Shown here piece after piece: positions 16,663 to 25,875 of a stretch of 64,000 nucleotides of DNA (position 1 is its first letter; every line of letters begins with the position of its first letter). Source of the DNA: Aestuariivita sp. (GTDB lineage Bacteria; Pseudomonadota; Alphaproteobacteria; Rhodobacterales; Rhodobacteraceae); assembly GCA_018401465.1 (NCBI GenBank), contig JAGYKE010000005.1, positions 124,001-188,000 on the forward strand, in the 5' to 3' direction. The notes beneath the pieces were generated by a model. That model saw only the letters and a program-made list of their open reading frames with translations. It was not told where the DNA came from and searched no databases. The position numbers and the translations under genes were made by a program.

Positions 16663-17508
16663 TCAGTCGAGCCGCACCCCGTGCCGCCCGGCCAGATCGG
16701 TGAAGAACTGCCAAGCCACCCGCCCGGACCGTCCACCGCGGGTCGCCTGCCATTCGATCGCCTCGGCCCGCAGGGTCGCGGGGTCGGGCGTCAGGCCGAC
16801 GGCCGCGCAATAGCCGTCGATCATCGCCAGATACTGGTCCTGCGTACAGGGATGGAACCCCAGCCACAGCCCGAACCGGTCCGACAGCGACACCTTTTCC
16901 TCGACCGCTTCCGATGGATTGATGGCGGAAGACCGTTCATTCTCGATCATGTCGCGCGGCATCAGGTGGCGGCGGTTCGACGTGGCGTAGAAGATCACGT
17001 TGTCGGGCCGCCCCTCGATCCCGCCGTCCAGCACGGCCTTGAGCGACTTGTAATGCTGGTCATCATGGGAAAAGGACAGGTCGTCGCAGAACAGGACGAA
17101 CCGGCAGGGCGCCACGCGCAGGTGGTTCAGCAGACGGCCCACGCTGGGCAGGTCCTCGCGCTGCAATTCGACCAGCTTGAGATCCGGATGATCCGCCGCC
17201 ACCGCGCCATGCACGGCCTTCACAAGGCTCGACTTGCCCATGCCGCGCGCGCCCCAGAGCAGCGCGTTGTTCGCAGGATATCCGGCGGCAAAGCGGCGGG
17301 TATTGTCGACCAGAGTATCGCGCGACCGGTCAATCCCCAGCAGAAGCGGAAGGTCAACCCGGTTCACGCGCGCGACCGGCTCCAGCCGATCGGGCCCGAC
17401 ATGCCATACGAAAGCAGCCGCCGCCCCGAAATCGGGCGCTCGGTCGGGCGCGGGCGCCATCCGCTCAAGCGCGGCGGCGATGCGGGTCAGAAGCTTCTTT
17501 CCGCTCAC
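16663..17508 (-). CDS. DUF815 family ATP-binding protein
   Basis: A predicted AAA-type ATPase of the DUF815 family, 281 residues, cytoplasmic. Walker A is GARGMGKSSLVKAVH near residue 85 and Walker B FVLFCDDLSF near residue 135. YATSNRRHLMPRDMIENE (about residue 170) is a sensor-like segment characteristic of the family. I start it at the GTG at 17508, which overlaps the tatC stop by 4 bases (GTGA); the longer frame back to 17814 is a shadow of tatC. The function is unknown. Linkage to tatABC is seen widely in Rhodobacterales, from memory. Confidence 0.85.
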   Translation of the reverse strand: MSGKKLLTRIAAALERMAPAPDRAPDFGAAAAFVWHVGPDRLEPVARVNRVDLPLLLGIDRSRDTLVDNTRRFAAGYPANNALLWGARGMGKSSLVKAVHGAVAADHPDLKLVELQREDLPSVGRLLNHLRVAPCRFVLFCDDLSFSHDDQHYKSLKAVLDGGIEGRPDNVIFYATSNRRHLMPRDMIENERSSAINPSEAVEEKVSLSDRFGLWLGFHPCTQDQYLAMIDGYCAAVGLTPDPATLRAEAIEWQATRGGRSGRVAWQFFTDLAGRHGVRLD

Positions 17509-18452
17509 GCCTTGGGCGCCCCCTTGCCGTCGGCCTCGTCGAGGATCTCTTCCTCGTCGTCGAACCACAGGCCTTCGTCGCGCAATTCCTTCTCGCGCAA
17601 CTTCTCCACGCGGCGCACCAGCCAGATCGAGATTTCGTAAAGCCCGTAGACCGCCGTGAACAGGATAAGCTGCGTCACCACATCGGGCGGCGTCACAACC
17701 GCGGCCAGCACCAGAATGCCCACCATCGCGTATTTGCGGACGTTGCCCAGCCCCTCGGCGGACACCAGCCCGGCCTTGCCCATCAGCGTGAGAAGCACCG
17801 GAAGCTGAAAGCACAGCCCGAAGGCCATGATGAATTTCAGTGTGATATCTAGGCTTTCATTCACCTTCCCGAAGAAGGTGATGGTGGGGGCCGAACTCGT
17901 CTCGGCCGGTGGCACGACGGCGGCCCCTTCGGGCAGCGCCTCGGCCGCCCCCGACACCAGCGTCGCGAAGATCGACGCGACGTCGGCGAAACCCAGGAAG
18001 AAGTTCATCGCCAGAGGCGTGACCACGAACTGCGCAAAGGACGCGCCCAGAAAGAACATCACGGGCGAGGCGATCAGGAACGGCAAAAAGGCGTTCTTCT
18101 CGGTGCGATAGAGCCCTGGCGCCACGAAGCGCCAGAGCTGGAAGCCGATCACCGGAAAGGCCAGAGCAAAGCCGAACACCATCGAGATGCGGAACAGCGT
18201 GAACAGGTATTCCTGCGGGCTGGTATATTGCAGCGTGGGCGACGGATCGCCCAGATCGCGCAGCGTCTCGACGATGGGGCTGAGCAGGAAGTTCAGCACA
18301 TGCACCGCGATGAAATCGCCCTGCACGGGGATGAAGAACACCGAAATGCCCACCAGCAGCGCGATGACCGACCGGATCAGCCGGGTGCGCAACTCGGCCA
18401 GGTGCTCGATCAGCGGTGCAGCGGTGTCGTCCAGATCGTCGGATTGGCTCAT
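17505..18452 (-). CDS. tatC: Sec-independent translocase TatC
   Basis: Core receptor of the twin-arginine translocase, which exports folded proteins bearing RR signal peptides across the inner membrane. The 315-residue product has six hydrophobic segments and the family start [15 protein letters not shown] near residue 15 (conserved HLxELRxR). It is longer than E. coli TatC (258) because of an Ala/Pro/Glu-rich insertion in a periplasmic loop (about residues 150-190) and an acidic C-terminal tail. ATG at 18452 overlaps the tatB stop by 4 bases. Confidence 0.95.
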   Translation of the reverse strand: MSQSDDLDDTAAPLIEHLAELRTRLIRSVIALLVGISVFFIPVQGDFIAVHVLNFLLSPIVETLRDLGDPSPTLQYTSPQEYLFTLFRISMVFGFALAFPVIGFQLWRFVAPGLYRTEKNAFLPFLIASPVMFFLGASFAQFVVTPLAMNFFLGFADVASIFATLVSGAAEALPEGAAVVPPAETSSAPTITFFGKVNESLDITLKFIMAFGLCFQLPVLLTLMGKAGLVSAEGLGNVRKYAMVGILVLAAVVTPPDVVTQLILFTAVYGLYEISIWLVRRVEKLREKELRDEGLWFDDEEEILDEADGKGAPKA

Positions 18453-18895
18453 GTCTTCGTCTCGGGGCTGGCCTCGGTCAGCGCCGCCTCGGGCGCGTCG
18501 GCACGCGCGGCGGCCTCCTTCGCCTTGCGCTCGGCCGCAGCGGCCTGCGTCTTCTTGGCCTGTTCGGCGCGCTCCGCCGCCAGCTTGCCGGTCTCGCTCC
18601 CGGGGTCATAGCGGGTGGGATCGACCGAGCGTGTCAGGTCGCGCGCGGCGTCCTTGACGCCCTCCATCGCGCTGCTCACGGGGTTGGTCGCGGTCTTAAG
18701 CGTCCGCGCCACGTCCTTCACCCCGGCCTCATCGGCGGCGTCGTTCATCGCGCGGCTGAACTCGCGCGCCATTCCCTTCGCCTTGCCGACGAAGCGGCCG
18801 ACATTGCGGAACATCACGGGCAGGTCGTTGGGGCCGATCACGATCAGCGCCACGATTCCGATGACCAGAAGCTCACCCCAGCCGAGGTCCAGCAT
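18449..18895 (-). CDS. tatB: Sec-independent translocase TatB
   Basis: TatB forms the substrate receptor complex with TatC. The 148-residue protein begins [20 protein letters not shown], a single membrane helix with the TatB-type Glu at position 8, followed by [21 protein letters not shown], the amphipathic helix, and a long charged, disordered tail rich in Ala, Glu and Lys. It lies between tatA and tatC, six bases after tatA. Confidence 0.92.
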   Translation of the reverse strand: MLDLGWGELLVIGIVALIVIGPNDLPVMFRNVGRFVGKAKGMAREFSRAMNDAADEAGVKDVARTLKTATNPVSSAMEGVKDAARDLTRSVDPTRYDPGSETGKLAAERAEQAKKTQAAAAERKAKEAAARADAPEAALTEASPETKT

Positions 18896-18901
18896 GATGG
18901 C

Positions 18902-19120
18902 TTACACCTTGTCCTTGTCCGTCTCGGGCGTCACGTCCTTGGCGGTCGCGGCGGCCTTGTCTTCCAGTTCCTCGGTGCCGTCCTTCACGCCGCGCTTGAA
19001 GGCGGTAATGCCCTTGCCGACCTCGCCCATCAGGGCCGAGATCTTGCCGCGTCCGAACAGGACCAGCACGACGACGGCGATCAGAAGAAGGCCGGGCAGG
19101 CCGATGTTTCCAAGTCCCAT
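18902..19120 (-). CDS. tatA: Sec-independent translocase TatA
   Basis: Pore-forming subunit of the twin-arginine translocase. The 72-residue protein has one N-terminal helix (MGLGNIGLPGLLLIAVVVLV), then the hallmark LFGRGKISALMGEVGKGI hinge and amphipathic helix, and a charged tail. It is the first gene of tatABC. A good ribosome-binding sequence (AGGAG) lies about eight bases before the ATG. Confidence 0.94.
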   Translation of the reverse strand: MGLGNIGLPGLLLIAVVVLVLFGRGKISALMGEVGKGITAFKRGVKDGTEELEDKAAATAKDVTPETDKDKV

Positions 19121-19147
19121 CTCTTCAACTCCTCAGCAGGTGTCACG

Positions 19148-19167
19148 GCGCGGGGGCTGCCCCGCGC
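19148..19167. repeat. GC-rich hairpin in the tatA leader
   Basis: Perfect 8-base arms GCGCGGGG (19148-19155) and CCCCGCGC (19160-19167) with loop GCTG, 27 bases upstream of tatA. It may stabilise or modulate the tat mRNA leader, or end read-through from elsewhere; no T tract is present. Confidence 0.35.
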
Positions 19168-19275
19168 GGGTCTGCCCCTGTCTGACGCATCCCCGGTGCG
19201 GGCGAAAGGGCATGCGGCGCCCAGCGGGCCAAGAGCACGACAACTTCAGGCGGAATTCGGGGCTTGGCGGCACCT

Positions 19276-19295
19276 ACTGACAGTTCTATGTCAGT
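19276..19295. promoter_or_regulatory. Palindrome ACTGACA-N6-TGTCAGT, likely operator of the WYL regulator
   Basis: Perfect 7-base arms at 19276-19282 and 19289-19295 with a 6-base spacer give a centre-to-centre distance near one helical turn. It lies 43 bases upstream of the WYL-domain regulator, in the gap it shares with divergent tatA. Location and symmetry suggest autoregulation. Confidence 0.5.
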
Positions 19296-19338
19296 TGCAG
19301 GCCATCAAACCCGGGCCACCCAGCGCAAAAGGACCCCG

Positions 19339-20013
19339 ATGCGCCGCAGCGACCGCCTGTTCGATATCCTTCGGATCCTGCGCGATGGCAGGCTGCACCG
19401 CGCGCAGGACATCGCCGACCGGCTCGGCGTCTCGGTCCGCACCATCTACCGCGACATGGACACGCTCGCCGCTTCGGGCCTGCCGGTCGCGGGCGAACGG
19501 GGCACCGGATACATGGTGCGCGACGCGGTCGCCCTGCCGCCGCTCACGCTGACGGCGGCGGAACTCGGGGCGCTGAACCTCGGCATCGCCATCGTTGCTG
19601 AAGCCGCCGACGCAGACCTCAAGGCCGCCGCACTCAGCCTCGCGGGCAAGATCGACGCGGTCCTGCCCGCCGAACCCCTGGCCGAGACCGATGCCTGGAA
19701 ACTCGCGGTCCATCCCTTCGCCGACGCTGCGCGCGGAGTCTCCCACATGCCCACGCTGCGCGCCGCGATCCGGGGGCGGCAGAAGTTGCGCCTCGGCTAC
19801 CGCAGCGGCGATGGCACCCTCACCGACCGGGTGATACGGCCGCTGCACATGGAGTACTGGGGCCGTGTCTGGACGCTGACCGCCTGGTGCGAGATGCGCG
19901 GGGATTTCCGCGACTTCCGGGTCGATCTGATCGAAACCGCGACACCGCTGCCGGGGCTTTTCGTGGACGAACACGGCAAGACCTTCGCCGATTACCGCGC
20001 GCGGCAGACCTGA
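19339..20013 (+). CDS. HTH/WYL-domain transcriptional regulator (YafY-like)
   Basis: DNA-binding regulator of 224 residues. The N-terminal winged helix (about residues 1-60) contains RAQDIADRLGVSVRTIYRDM, the recognition helix of the HTH_11/DeoR-like type. The C-terminal half carries a WYL domain: AIRGRQKLRLGYRSGDG and RPLHMEYWGRVWTLTAWCE with the WTLTAWCE strand, thought to sense a ligand. I start at the ATG at 19339 (MRRSDRLFDILRIL), the family's usual N terminus; the frame extends back to 19264 without conserved sequence. The palindrome at 19276-19295 is a plausible own operator. The controlled genes are not evident here; neighbours are on the opposite strand. Confidence 0.88.
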   Translation: MRRSDRLFDILRILRDGRLHRAQDIADRLGVSVRTIYRDMDTLAASGLPVAGERGTGYMVRDAVALPPLTLTAAELGALNLGIAIVAEAADADLKAAALSLAGKIDAVLPAEPLAETDAWKLAVHPFADAARGVSHMPTLRAAIRGRQKLRLGYRSGDGTLTDRVIRPLHMEYWGRVWTLTAWCEMRGDFRDFRVDLIETATPLPGLFVDEHGKTFADYRARQT

Positions 20014-20032
20014 CCGGCGCACGCGCCAGGTC

Positions 20033-20079
20033 CTTCTTCGGGTTCACAAATATCCCGGGGGTGCGCGCCGCAAGGCGCG
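20033..20079 (-). terminator. Dispersed CAAATATCCCGG box with adjacent hairpin (copy A)
   Basis: Bases 20033-20062 are identical to 54638-54667 over 30 bases; the core CAAATATCCCGGGGG is at 20047-20061. A hairpin CGCGCC-GCAA-GGCGCG (20064-20069 and 20074-20079) adjoins it. On the minus strand the hairpin precedes the box, downstream of the ABC ATPase gene that ends at 20142. The same arrangement occurs at 11718 and 54652. Confidence 0.5.
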
Positions 20080-20087
20080 AGGGGATT

Positions 20088-20122
20088 GTCCATTGTCCGC
20101 CATTGGTCCTATGACAATGGAC
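20088..20122. terminator. 10-bp inverted repeat between convergent genes
   Basis: GTCCATTGTC (20088-20097) and GACAATGGAC (20113-20122) are perfect arms around a 15-base loop. It sits between the stops of the WYL regulator (plus) and the ABC ATPase (minus), so it could act as a bidirectional terminator, although no T tract follows on either strand. Confidence 0.45.
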
Positions 20123-20141
20123 GATGCCCCCTTCCTCGCCC

Positions 20142-21224
<1,083 letters not shown>

Positions 21225-21326
21225 GCCGGCCTCTTTACGGTTTCCGATCAAAATGATCGGGCTTTCGGGCAGATAGCAACCGCGCCGCGCGGACGCAAGC
21301 CGCGCGGGCGGGTGCGGGAGCCGGGT

Positions 21327-22106
21327 TCAGATCGTGGCGTTGGTGCCGCCGCCGTCCAGAAGGATGTTCTGGCCGACGATGAAGCCCGCATGCGCAGAGC
21401 ACAGGAACGCACAGGCCGCGCCGAATTCCTCGATCGTGCCATAGCGGCGCGCGGGGATGGTGGCGGCGCGGCGCGCGCGGGCTTCCTCGATCGGGATGCC
21501 CTCTTTCGCCGCGACGGGACCGTCGAGCGCATTGGCGCGGTCGGTCGCGTGGATGCCGGGCAGGAGGTTGTTGATGGTGACCCCGTATTGCGCCACCTGC
21601 CGCGAAGTGCCCGCGACGAAACCGGTCAGCCCGGTGCGTGCGGCATTCGACAGGCCCAGCTGCGGGATCGGCGCCTTCACCGATTGCGAGGTGATGTTGA
21701 CCACGCGGCCCCAGCCCCTGTCGATCATGCCGGGCATGATCGCCGTCATGAGCGCGATGGGCGTCAGCATGTTGGCGTCGAGCGCGCGCAGAAAATCGTC
21801 GCGCGTCCAGTCGTGCCACATGCCCGGGGGCGGGCCACCGGCATTGGTGACAAGGATGTCCACGTCGCCCGCTGCCCCCAGCACCTGCGCCTGACCTTCC
21901 GCCGTGGTGACGTCGCAGGCCACGGTCGTGACGTTGACCCCATAGGCGGCGCGGATGCTCTCCGCCGCGCGCTCGAGCGCCTCGACGCCGCGGGCGTTCA
22001 TCACCAGATCGACACCGGCCGCCGCCAGCGCCTCGGCGCAGCCCAGGCCCAGCCCCTTGCTCGATGCGCAGACCAGTGCGCGCTTGCCCCTGATGCCCAG
22101 ATCCAT
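21327..22106 (-). CDS. Atypical SDR family protein lacking YxxxK
   Basis: A 259-residue Rossmann-fold protein. The N terminus LGIRGKRALVCASSKGLGLG aligns with the SDR glycine loop but reads ASSKGLGLG rather than TGxxxGxG. TNAGGPPPG corresponds to NNAG. The serine in NITSQS is present, but 13 residues later the active-site YxxxK reads SNAAR in QLGLSNAARTGL. The C terminus GQNILLDGGGTNATI is normal for FabG-like SDRs. Either it uses different chemistry or it is a binding protein. SDRs with this LSNAxR pattern seem to form a recognisable subgroup, from memory. It is transcribed away from the Hint-domain gene. Confidence 0.82.
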   Translation of the reverse strand: MDLGIRGKRALVCASSKGLGLGCAEALAAAGVDLVMNARGVEALERAAESIRAAYGVNVTTVACDVTTAEGQAQVLGAAGDVDILVTNAGGPPPGMWHDWTRDDFLRALDANMLTPIALMTAIMPGMIDRGWGRVVNITSQSVKAPIPQLGLSNAARTGLTGFVAGTSRQVAQYGVTINNLLPGIHATDRANALDGPVAAKEGIPIEEARARRAATIPARRYGTIEEFGAACAFLCSAHAGFIVGQNILLDGGGTNATI

Positions 22107-22187
22107 GGCCTTGCTCCCTTGCCGTTTTCGTCTTGCGGCGCAGACTTAGACCGCGCGCGGGCGGGATGCCAGCAAAAGACCCGGACG

Positions 22188-22216
22188 TTGACCCCGTCGC
22201 GCCACATTTCTACCCT
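22188..22216 (+). promoter_or_regulatory. Candidate sigma-70 promoter for the Hint-domain gene
   Basis: TTGACC (22188-22193) and TACCCT (22211-22216) are separated by 17 bases. The -35 is good, the -10 matches only three of six positions. The predicted start point is about 50 bases before the start codon at 22272. Confidence 0.35.
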
Positions 22217-22271
22217 AAGCCGCAAACCGGGCGCGCCTGTCAGCCTGCCCGGTATCATGCGAGAGATCGAG

Positions 22272-23279
22272 ATGGCCCCTCTTCACGTCCCCGTCCAGTC
22301 GGTTCAGGTCTTCCCGGCCACGGCCTTGCGTGTCTCGGCCGGGGCCAATCAGGGCGACGGGATCGGGGTGCATGACGATCTCATGCCCGATGACGTCTAT
22401 GCACTCGACGCGGACGCGCGGCGGCTGCGGCTCGGGCTCGCCACCGGCGAAGGCGGCTTCCGGGTGGCGGAGGATACCGTCGTGGGTCGCCCCGGGGCGG
22501 CGGTGCATCTGGACTGCCTTGTGACCTTCATGTCGCCCGACGGGCTGACGCAGGATGCCATCGTGCTGGTCGAGCTTGACCCCGAGGGGCAGATCGGCGC
22601 CACCTACCTGCTCCCGCTGGCTGACTTCGCGCCGCGCACCGAATACACGCTCGTCGGTATCGACGTGACCGGGGCGGCGGCGGCCTTCGCCCGGGTCGCC
22701 TGCGTCTATTTCACCCGCGGCACCCATATTTCGCTGGCCACCGGGGAACAGCGCCGGGTCGAGGAGCTGCGCGTGGGCGACCGCGTGCTCACCCGCGACG
22801 ATGGCGTGCAGGAGCTTCGCTGGATCGGCATGACCACCTTGCGCGCCACGGGCGCCCTTGCCCCAATCGTGATCGAGGCGGGCGCGCTCAACAACGAACA
22901 CGATCTCGTCGTCAGCCCCGACCACCGGCTCTTCGTCTATCAGCGCCAAGACCGGATCGGCGCGGGCCAGCCCGAGCTGATGGTCAAGGCGCGCCACCTC
23001 GTGAACGGCGACACGGTGCGCGTGGCCGAGGGCGGCTTCGTCGACTACTTCCAGCTGCTCTTCGATCGCCACCACATTATCTACGCCGAAGGGATCGCGG
23101 CCGAATCCATGCTGATCGATCCGCGCACCCGCCCTGCCCTGCCGCCCGAACTGCTCGACCGGCTGGCGCAGCTCCTGCCCGGACATACCCGCGGCGGAAT
23201 GCACGGGCTTGATGTGCAGCAGGCGCTGCTCGACCGACCCGACGCGATCGACCTCTTGCGCCGCGCCTCGATGCGCTGA
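22272..23279 (+). CDS. Hint-domain (Hint_2) protein
   Basis: A 335-residue protein with an unassigned N-terminal domain (about residues 1-140) and a C-terminal Hint domain of the intein/hedgehog fold. The Hint part begins YFTRGTHISLATGEQRRVEE and continues with LRVGDRVLTRDDG; HDLVVSPDHRLFV is the block with the conserved His. The residue before FTRGT, normally the nucleophilic Cys, is Tyr here, although another Cys lies two residues earlier. Self-cleavage by the usual thioester route is therefore doubtful. Start choice: ATG at 22272 follows GAGAGA at a workable distance; ATG at 22257 would add five residues. Such proteins are common and uncharacterised in Rhodobacterales. Confidence 0.75.
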   Translation: MAPLHVPVQSVQVFPATALRVSAGANQGDGIGVHDDLMPDDVYALDADARRLRLGLATGEGGFRVAEDTVVGRPGAAVHLDCLVTFMSPDGLTQDAIVLVELDPEGQIGATYLLPLADFAPRTEYTLVGIDVTGAAAAFARVACVYFTRGTHISLATGEQRRVEELRVGDRVLTRDDGVQELRWIGMTTLRATGALAPIVIEAGALNNEHDLVVSPDHRLFVYQRQDRIGAGQPELMVKARHLVNGDTVRVAEGGFVDYFQLLFDRHHIIYAEGIAAESMLIDPRTRPALPPELLDRLAQLLPGHTRGGMHGLDVQQALLDRPDAIDLLRRASMR

Positions 23280-23346
23280 GGCGCAGTTCCGCCGCAACCC
23301 GGCCCGCCGCCGGTTCCGCCTTGCGACACGATCGCCCGTGGCTCAT

Positions 23347-23366
23347 CCTGTGGGCATCGCCACAGG
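23347..23366 (+). promoter_or_regulatory. Hairpin directly before the USP ribosome-binding site
   Basis: CCTGTGG (23347-23353) and CCACAGG (23360-23366) form a perfect 7-base-pair stem with a 6-base loop, immediately followed by the AGGAGG ribosome-binding sequence of the universal stress protein gene. It could affect mRNA stability or translation. Confidence 0.4.
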
Positions 23367-23378
23367 CAGGAGGCCACC

Positions 23379-24215
23379 ATGTCCAGTGCCCCGATCCTCG
23401 TCGCCACCGACATGTCGAACCGGTCGGACCGCGCGATGTCGCGTGCCTTCCACATCGCGCGCGATCTGGGCGCGACGGTCGTGGTGATGACGGTGCTTGA
23501 CGACGCCATGCCCGCCGAGATGCTGCCCGACCTTCATGACCGCAGCCGCGAAAGGCTTGAACGCTATTGCGCCACGCTGTCGGGCGGCTCGGTCCCCTTC
23601 ACGGTCGAAGTCCAGACAGGCGACCCGACCGAAGACATCCTCACCGCGGTCGAAGCGCGGCAGCCCCGGCTTCTTGTGCTGGGCACGCACCGCAAGCGGG
23701 CCTTCATGGACATGATGCGGGAAACGACGATGCAGCGCATCGTGCGCCGCACCTCGGTGCCGGTGCTGCTGGTCACGGACCGCGACGACCATGATTACCG
23801 GAAGGTCCTGGTGCCCACCGATTTCTCACCGGCTTCGGCGGCAGCGGTGCGCGTCGCGCTTGATATCGCGCCACAGGCGCAGCTGAGCGCGCTGCATGCG
23901 CTGCAGGTGCCCTATTCGGGAATGCTGGCGACGGCGCCCGCGGCCCGGGACGATCTGGAAAAACCCTTCCGTCACGATGCGCAACGCGCCGATGCCCGGT
24001 GGCGTCAGGAACTCGACCTGTCGTCCATGCCAGCCACCGAGATCGTTCTGGGCGCCCCGCAGCTTCTTGTGCGCGACCGCGCGGGGAACGGGAAGGCCGA
24101 TCTCATCGCGATGGGGGCCCATGGGCGCGTGGGCGCGGCGCGCGCGGTCCTCGGGTCGGTCTCGACCGACCTGATGCGCGATCCGCCCTGCGACCTGCTG
24201 ATCGCGAGACCCTGA
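23379..24215 (+). CDS. Tandem universal stress protein
   Basis: A 278-residue protein of two UspA domains in tandem (about residues 1-138 and 145-278). Each starts with a strand and Asp: PILVATDMSNRSD and KVLVPTDFSPASA. The second domain ends with GAHGRVGAARAVLGSVSTDL, an intact G-x2-G-x9-G-S ATP-binding motif. In the first domain the equivalent segment GTHRKRAFMDMMRETTM is degenerate, so probably only the second domain binds ATP. USPs act in stress endurance. An AGGAGG ribosome site precedes the ATG. It is followed by prfC on the same strand after 39 bases. Confidence 0.88.
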   Translation: MSSAPILVATDMSNRSDRAMSRAFHIARDLGATVVVMTVLDDAMPAEMLPDLHDRSRERLERYCATLSGGSVPFTVEVQTGDPTEDILTAVEARQPRLLVLGTHRKRAFMDMMRETTMQRIVRRTSVPVLLVTDRDDHDYRKVLVPTDFSPASAAAVRVALDIAPQAQLSALHALQVPYSGMLATAPAARDDLEKPFRHDAQRADARWRQELDLSSMPATEIVLGAPQLLVRDRAGNGKADLIAMGAHGRVGAARAVLGSVSTDLMRDPPCDLLIARP

Positions 24216-24254
24216 CCGCTTGCGGCAGGGCATGGCCCCGGTTATGACGCGGCC

Positions 24255-25853
24255 ATGCTGGACAACCGCCCCCAATTGCCGCCCGAGATCGCCCGCCGCC
24301 GGACCTTCGCGATCATCTCGCACCCCGATGCGGGCAAGACGACGCTGACCGAAAAGTTCCTGCTGTTCGGCGGCGCGATCCAGATGGCGGGACAGGTCCG
24401 CGCCAAGGGCGAAGCGCGGCGCACCCGGTCGGACTTCATGCAGATGGAGAAGGATCGCGGCATTTCCGTCTCGGCCTCGGCCATGTCCTTCGATTACCGC
24501 CATTTCCGCTTCAATCTGGTCGACACGCCGGGTCACAGCGATTTCAGCGAAGACACCTATCGCACGCTCACCGCAGTGGATGCCGCCGTCATGGTGATCG
24601 ACGGCGCCAAGGGCGTGGAAAGCCAGACCCGCAAGCTCTTCGAGGTCTGCCGCCTGCGCGACCTGCCGATCCTGACCTTCTGCAACAAGATGGACCGCGA
24701 GGCGCGCGAGACCTTCGAGATCATCGACGAAATTCAGGAAAACCTCGCCATCGACGTGACCCCTGCCTCATGGCCCATCGGCATGGGCCGCGACTTCCTG
24801 GGCTGTTACGACATGCTCAACGACCGGCTGGAACTGATGGACCGCGCCGACCGCAACCGCGTGGCGGAAACAGTGGTGCTGAACGGGCTCGACGATCCCA
24901 AGATGGCCGACCATATCCCCGCCGCCCTGCTGGACAAGCTGCGCGAAGAGGTCGAGATGGCGCGCGAACTCTTGCCCGCGCTCGACCCCAAGGCGGTGCT
25001 CGAAGGGCACATGACGCCGATCTGGTTCGGCTCGGCCATCAATTCCTTCGGCGTGAAGGAACTGATGGACGGGATCGGCCGCTACGGCCCCGAACCTCAG
25101 CCCCAATCAGCCGAACCCCGCCAGATCGCGCCCGAGGAAGACAAGGTCGCGGGCTTCGTCTTCAAGGTTCAGGCCAACATGGACCCCAAGCACCGCGACC
25201 GGGTGGCCTTCGTGCGGCTGGCTTCGGGGCATTTCGAACGCGGCATGAAGCTCACCCATGTGCGGTCGAAAAAGCCCATGGCGATCACCAACCCGGTGAT
25301 GTTCCTTGCCGCCGACCGCGAACTGGCGGACGAGGCCTGGGCGGGCGACATCATCGGTATCCCCAATCACGGGCAGTTGCGCATTGGCGACACGCTCACC
25401 GAGGGCGAGGCGATCCGCGTGACCGGCATCCCCTCCTTCGCGCCGGAACTCCTGCAGACCGTGCGCGCGGGCGACCCGATGAAGGCCAAGCATCTCGACA
25501 AGGCGCTGATGCAGTTCGCCGAGGAAGGGGCCGCCAAGGTCTTCAAGCCGTTGATCGGCTCGGGCTTCATCGTGGGCGTCGTGGGTGCGCTGCAATTCGA
25601 GGTTCTGGCCAGCCGGATCGAGCTTGAATACGGCCTTCCCGTGCGGTTCGAAGCCTCGCAGTTCACCTCTGCCCGCTGGGTCAGCGGCCCCAAAGACGCG
25701 CTCGACCGCTTCGTGAACGCCAACCGCCAGCACATCGCGCAGGACCATGACGGCGACATCGTCTATCTGACCCGCCTGCAATGGGACATTGACCGCATCA
25801 TCCGCGACTATCCGGAATTGACGCTGAGCGCGACCAAGGAAATGATGGTCTGA
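24255..25853 (+). CDS. prfC: Peptide chain release factor 3
   Basis: GTPase that removes RF1 and RF2 from the ribosome after termination. The 532-residue protein has G1 SHPDAGKTTLTEK (about residues 19-31), G3 DTPGHSDFSEDTYR, G4 NKMDR, then the RF3-specific domains II and III, including ITNPVMFLAADRELADEAW. Length matches the family (about 525-535). RKARGEARRTRSDFMQMEK-type sequence with KDRGISVSASAM marks switch I. The ATG at 24255 is the only sensible start. The glycosyltransferase gene follows 22 bases downstream. Confidence 0.96.
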   Translation: MLDNRPQLPPEIARRRTFAIISHPDAGKTTLTEKFLLFGGAIQMAGQVRAKGEARRTRSDFMQMEKDRGISVSASAMSFDYRHFRFNLVDTPGHSDFSEDTYRTLTAVDAAVMVIDGAKGVESQTRKLFEVCRLRDLPILTFCNKMDREARETFEIIDEIQENLAIDVTPASWPIGMGRDFLGCYDMLNDRLELMDRADRNRVAETVVLNGLDDPKMADHIPAALLDKLREEVEMARELLPALDPKAVLEGHMTPIWFGSAINSFGVKELMDGIGRYGPEPQPQSAEPRQIAPEEDKVAGFVFKVQANMDPKHRDRVAFVRLASGHFERGMKLTHVRSKKPMAITNPVMFLAADRELADEAWAGDIIGIPNHGQLRIGDTLTEGEAIRVTGIPSFAPELLQTVRAGDPMKAKHLDKALMQFAEEGAAKVFKPLIGSGFIVGVVGALQFEVLASRIELEYGLPVRFEASQFTSARWVSGPKDALDRFVNANRQHIAQDHDGDIVYLTRLQWDIDRIIRDYPELTLSATKEMMV

Positions 25854-25875
25854 CGCAAGGGGGGATCGCCGCGGC

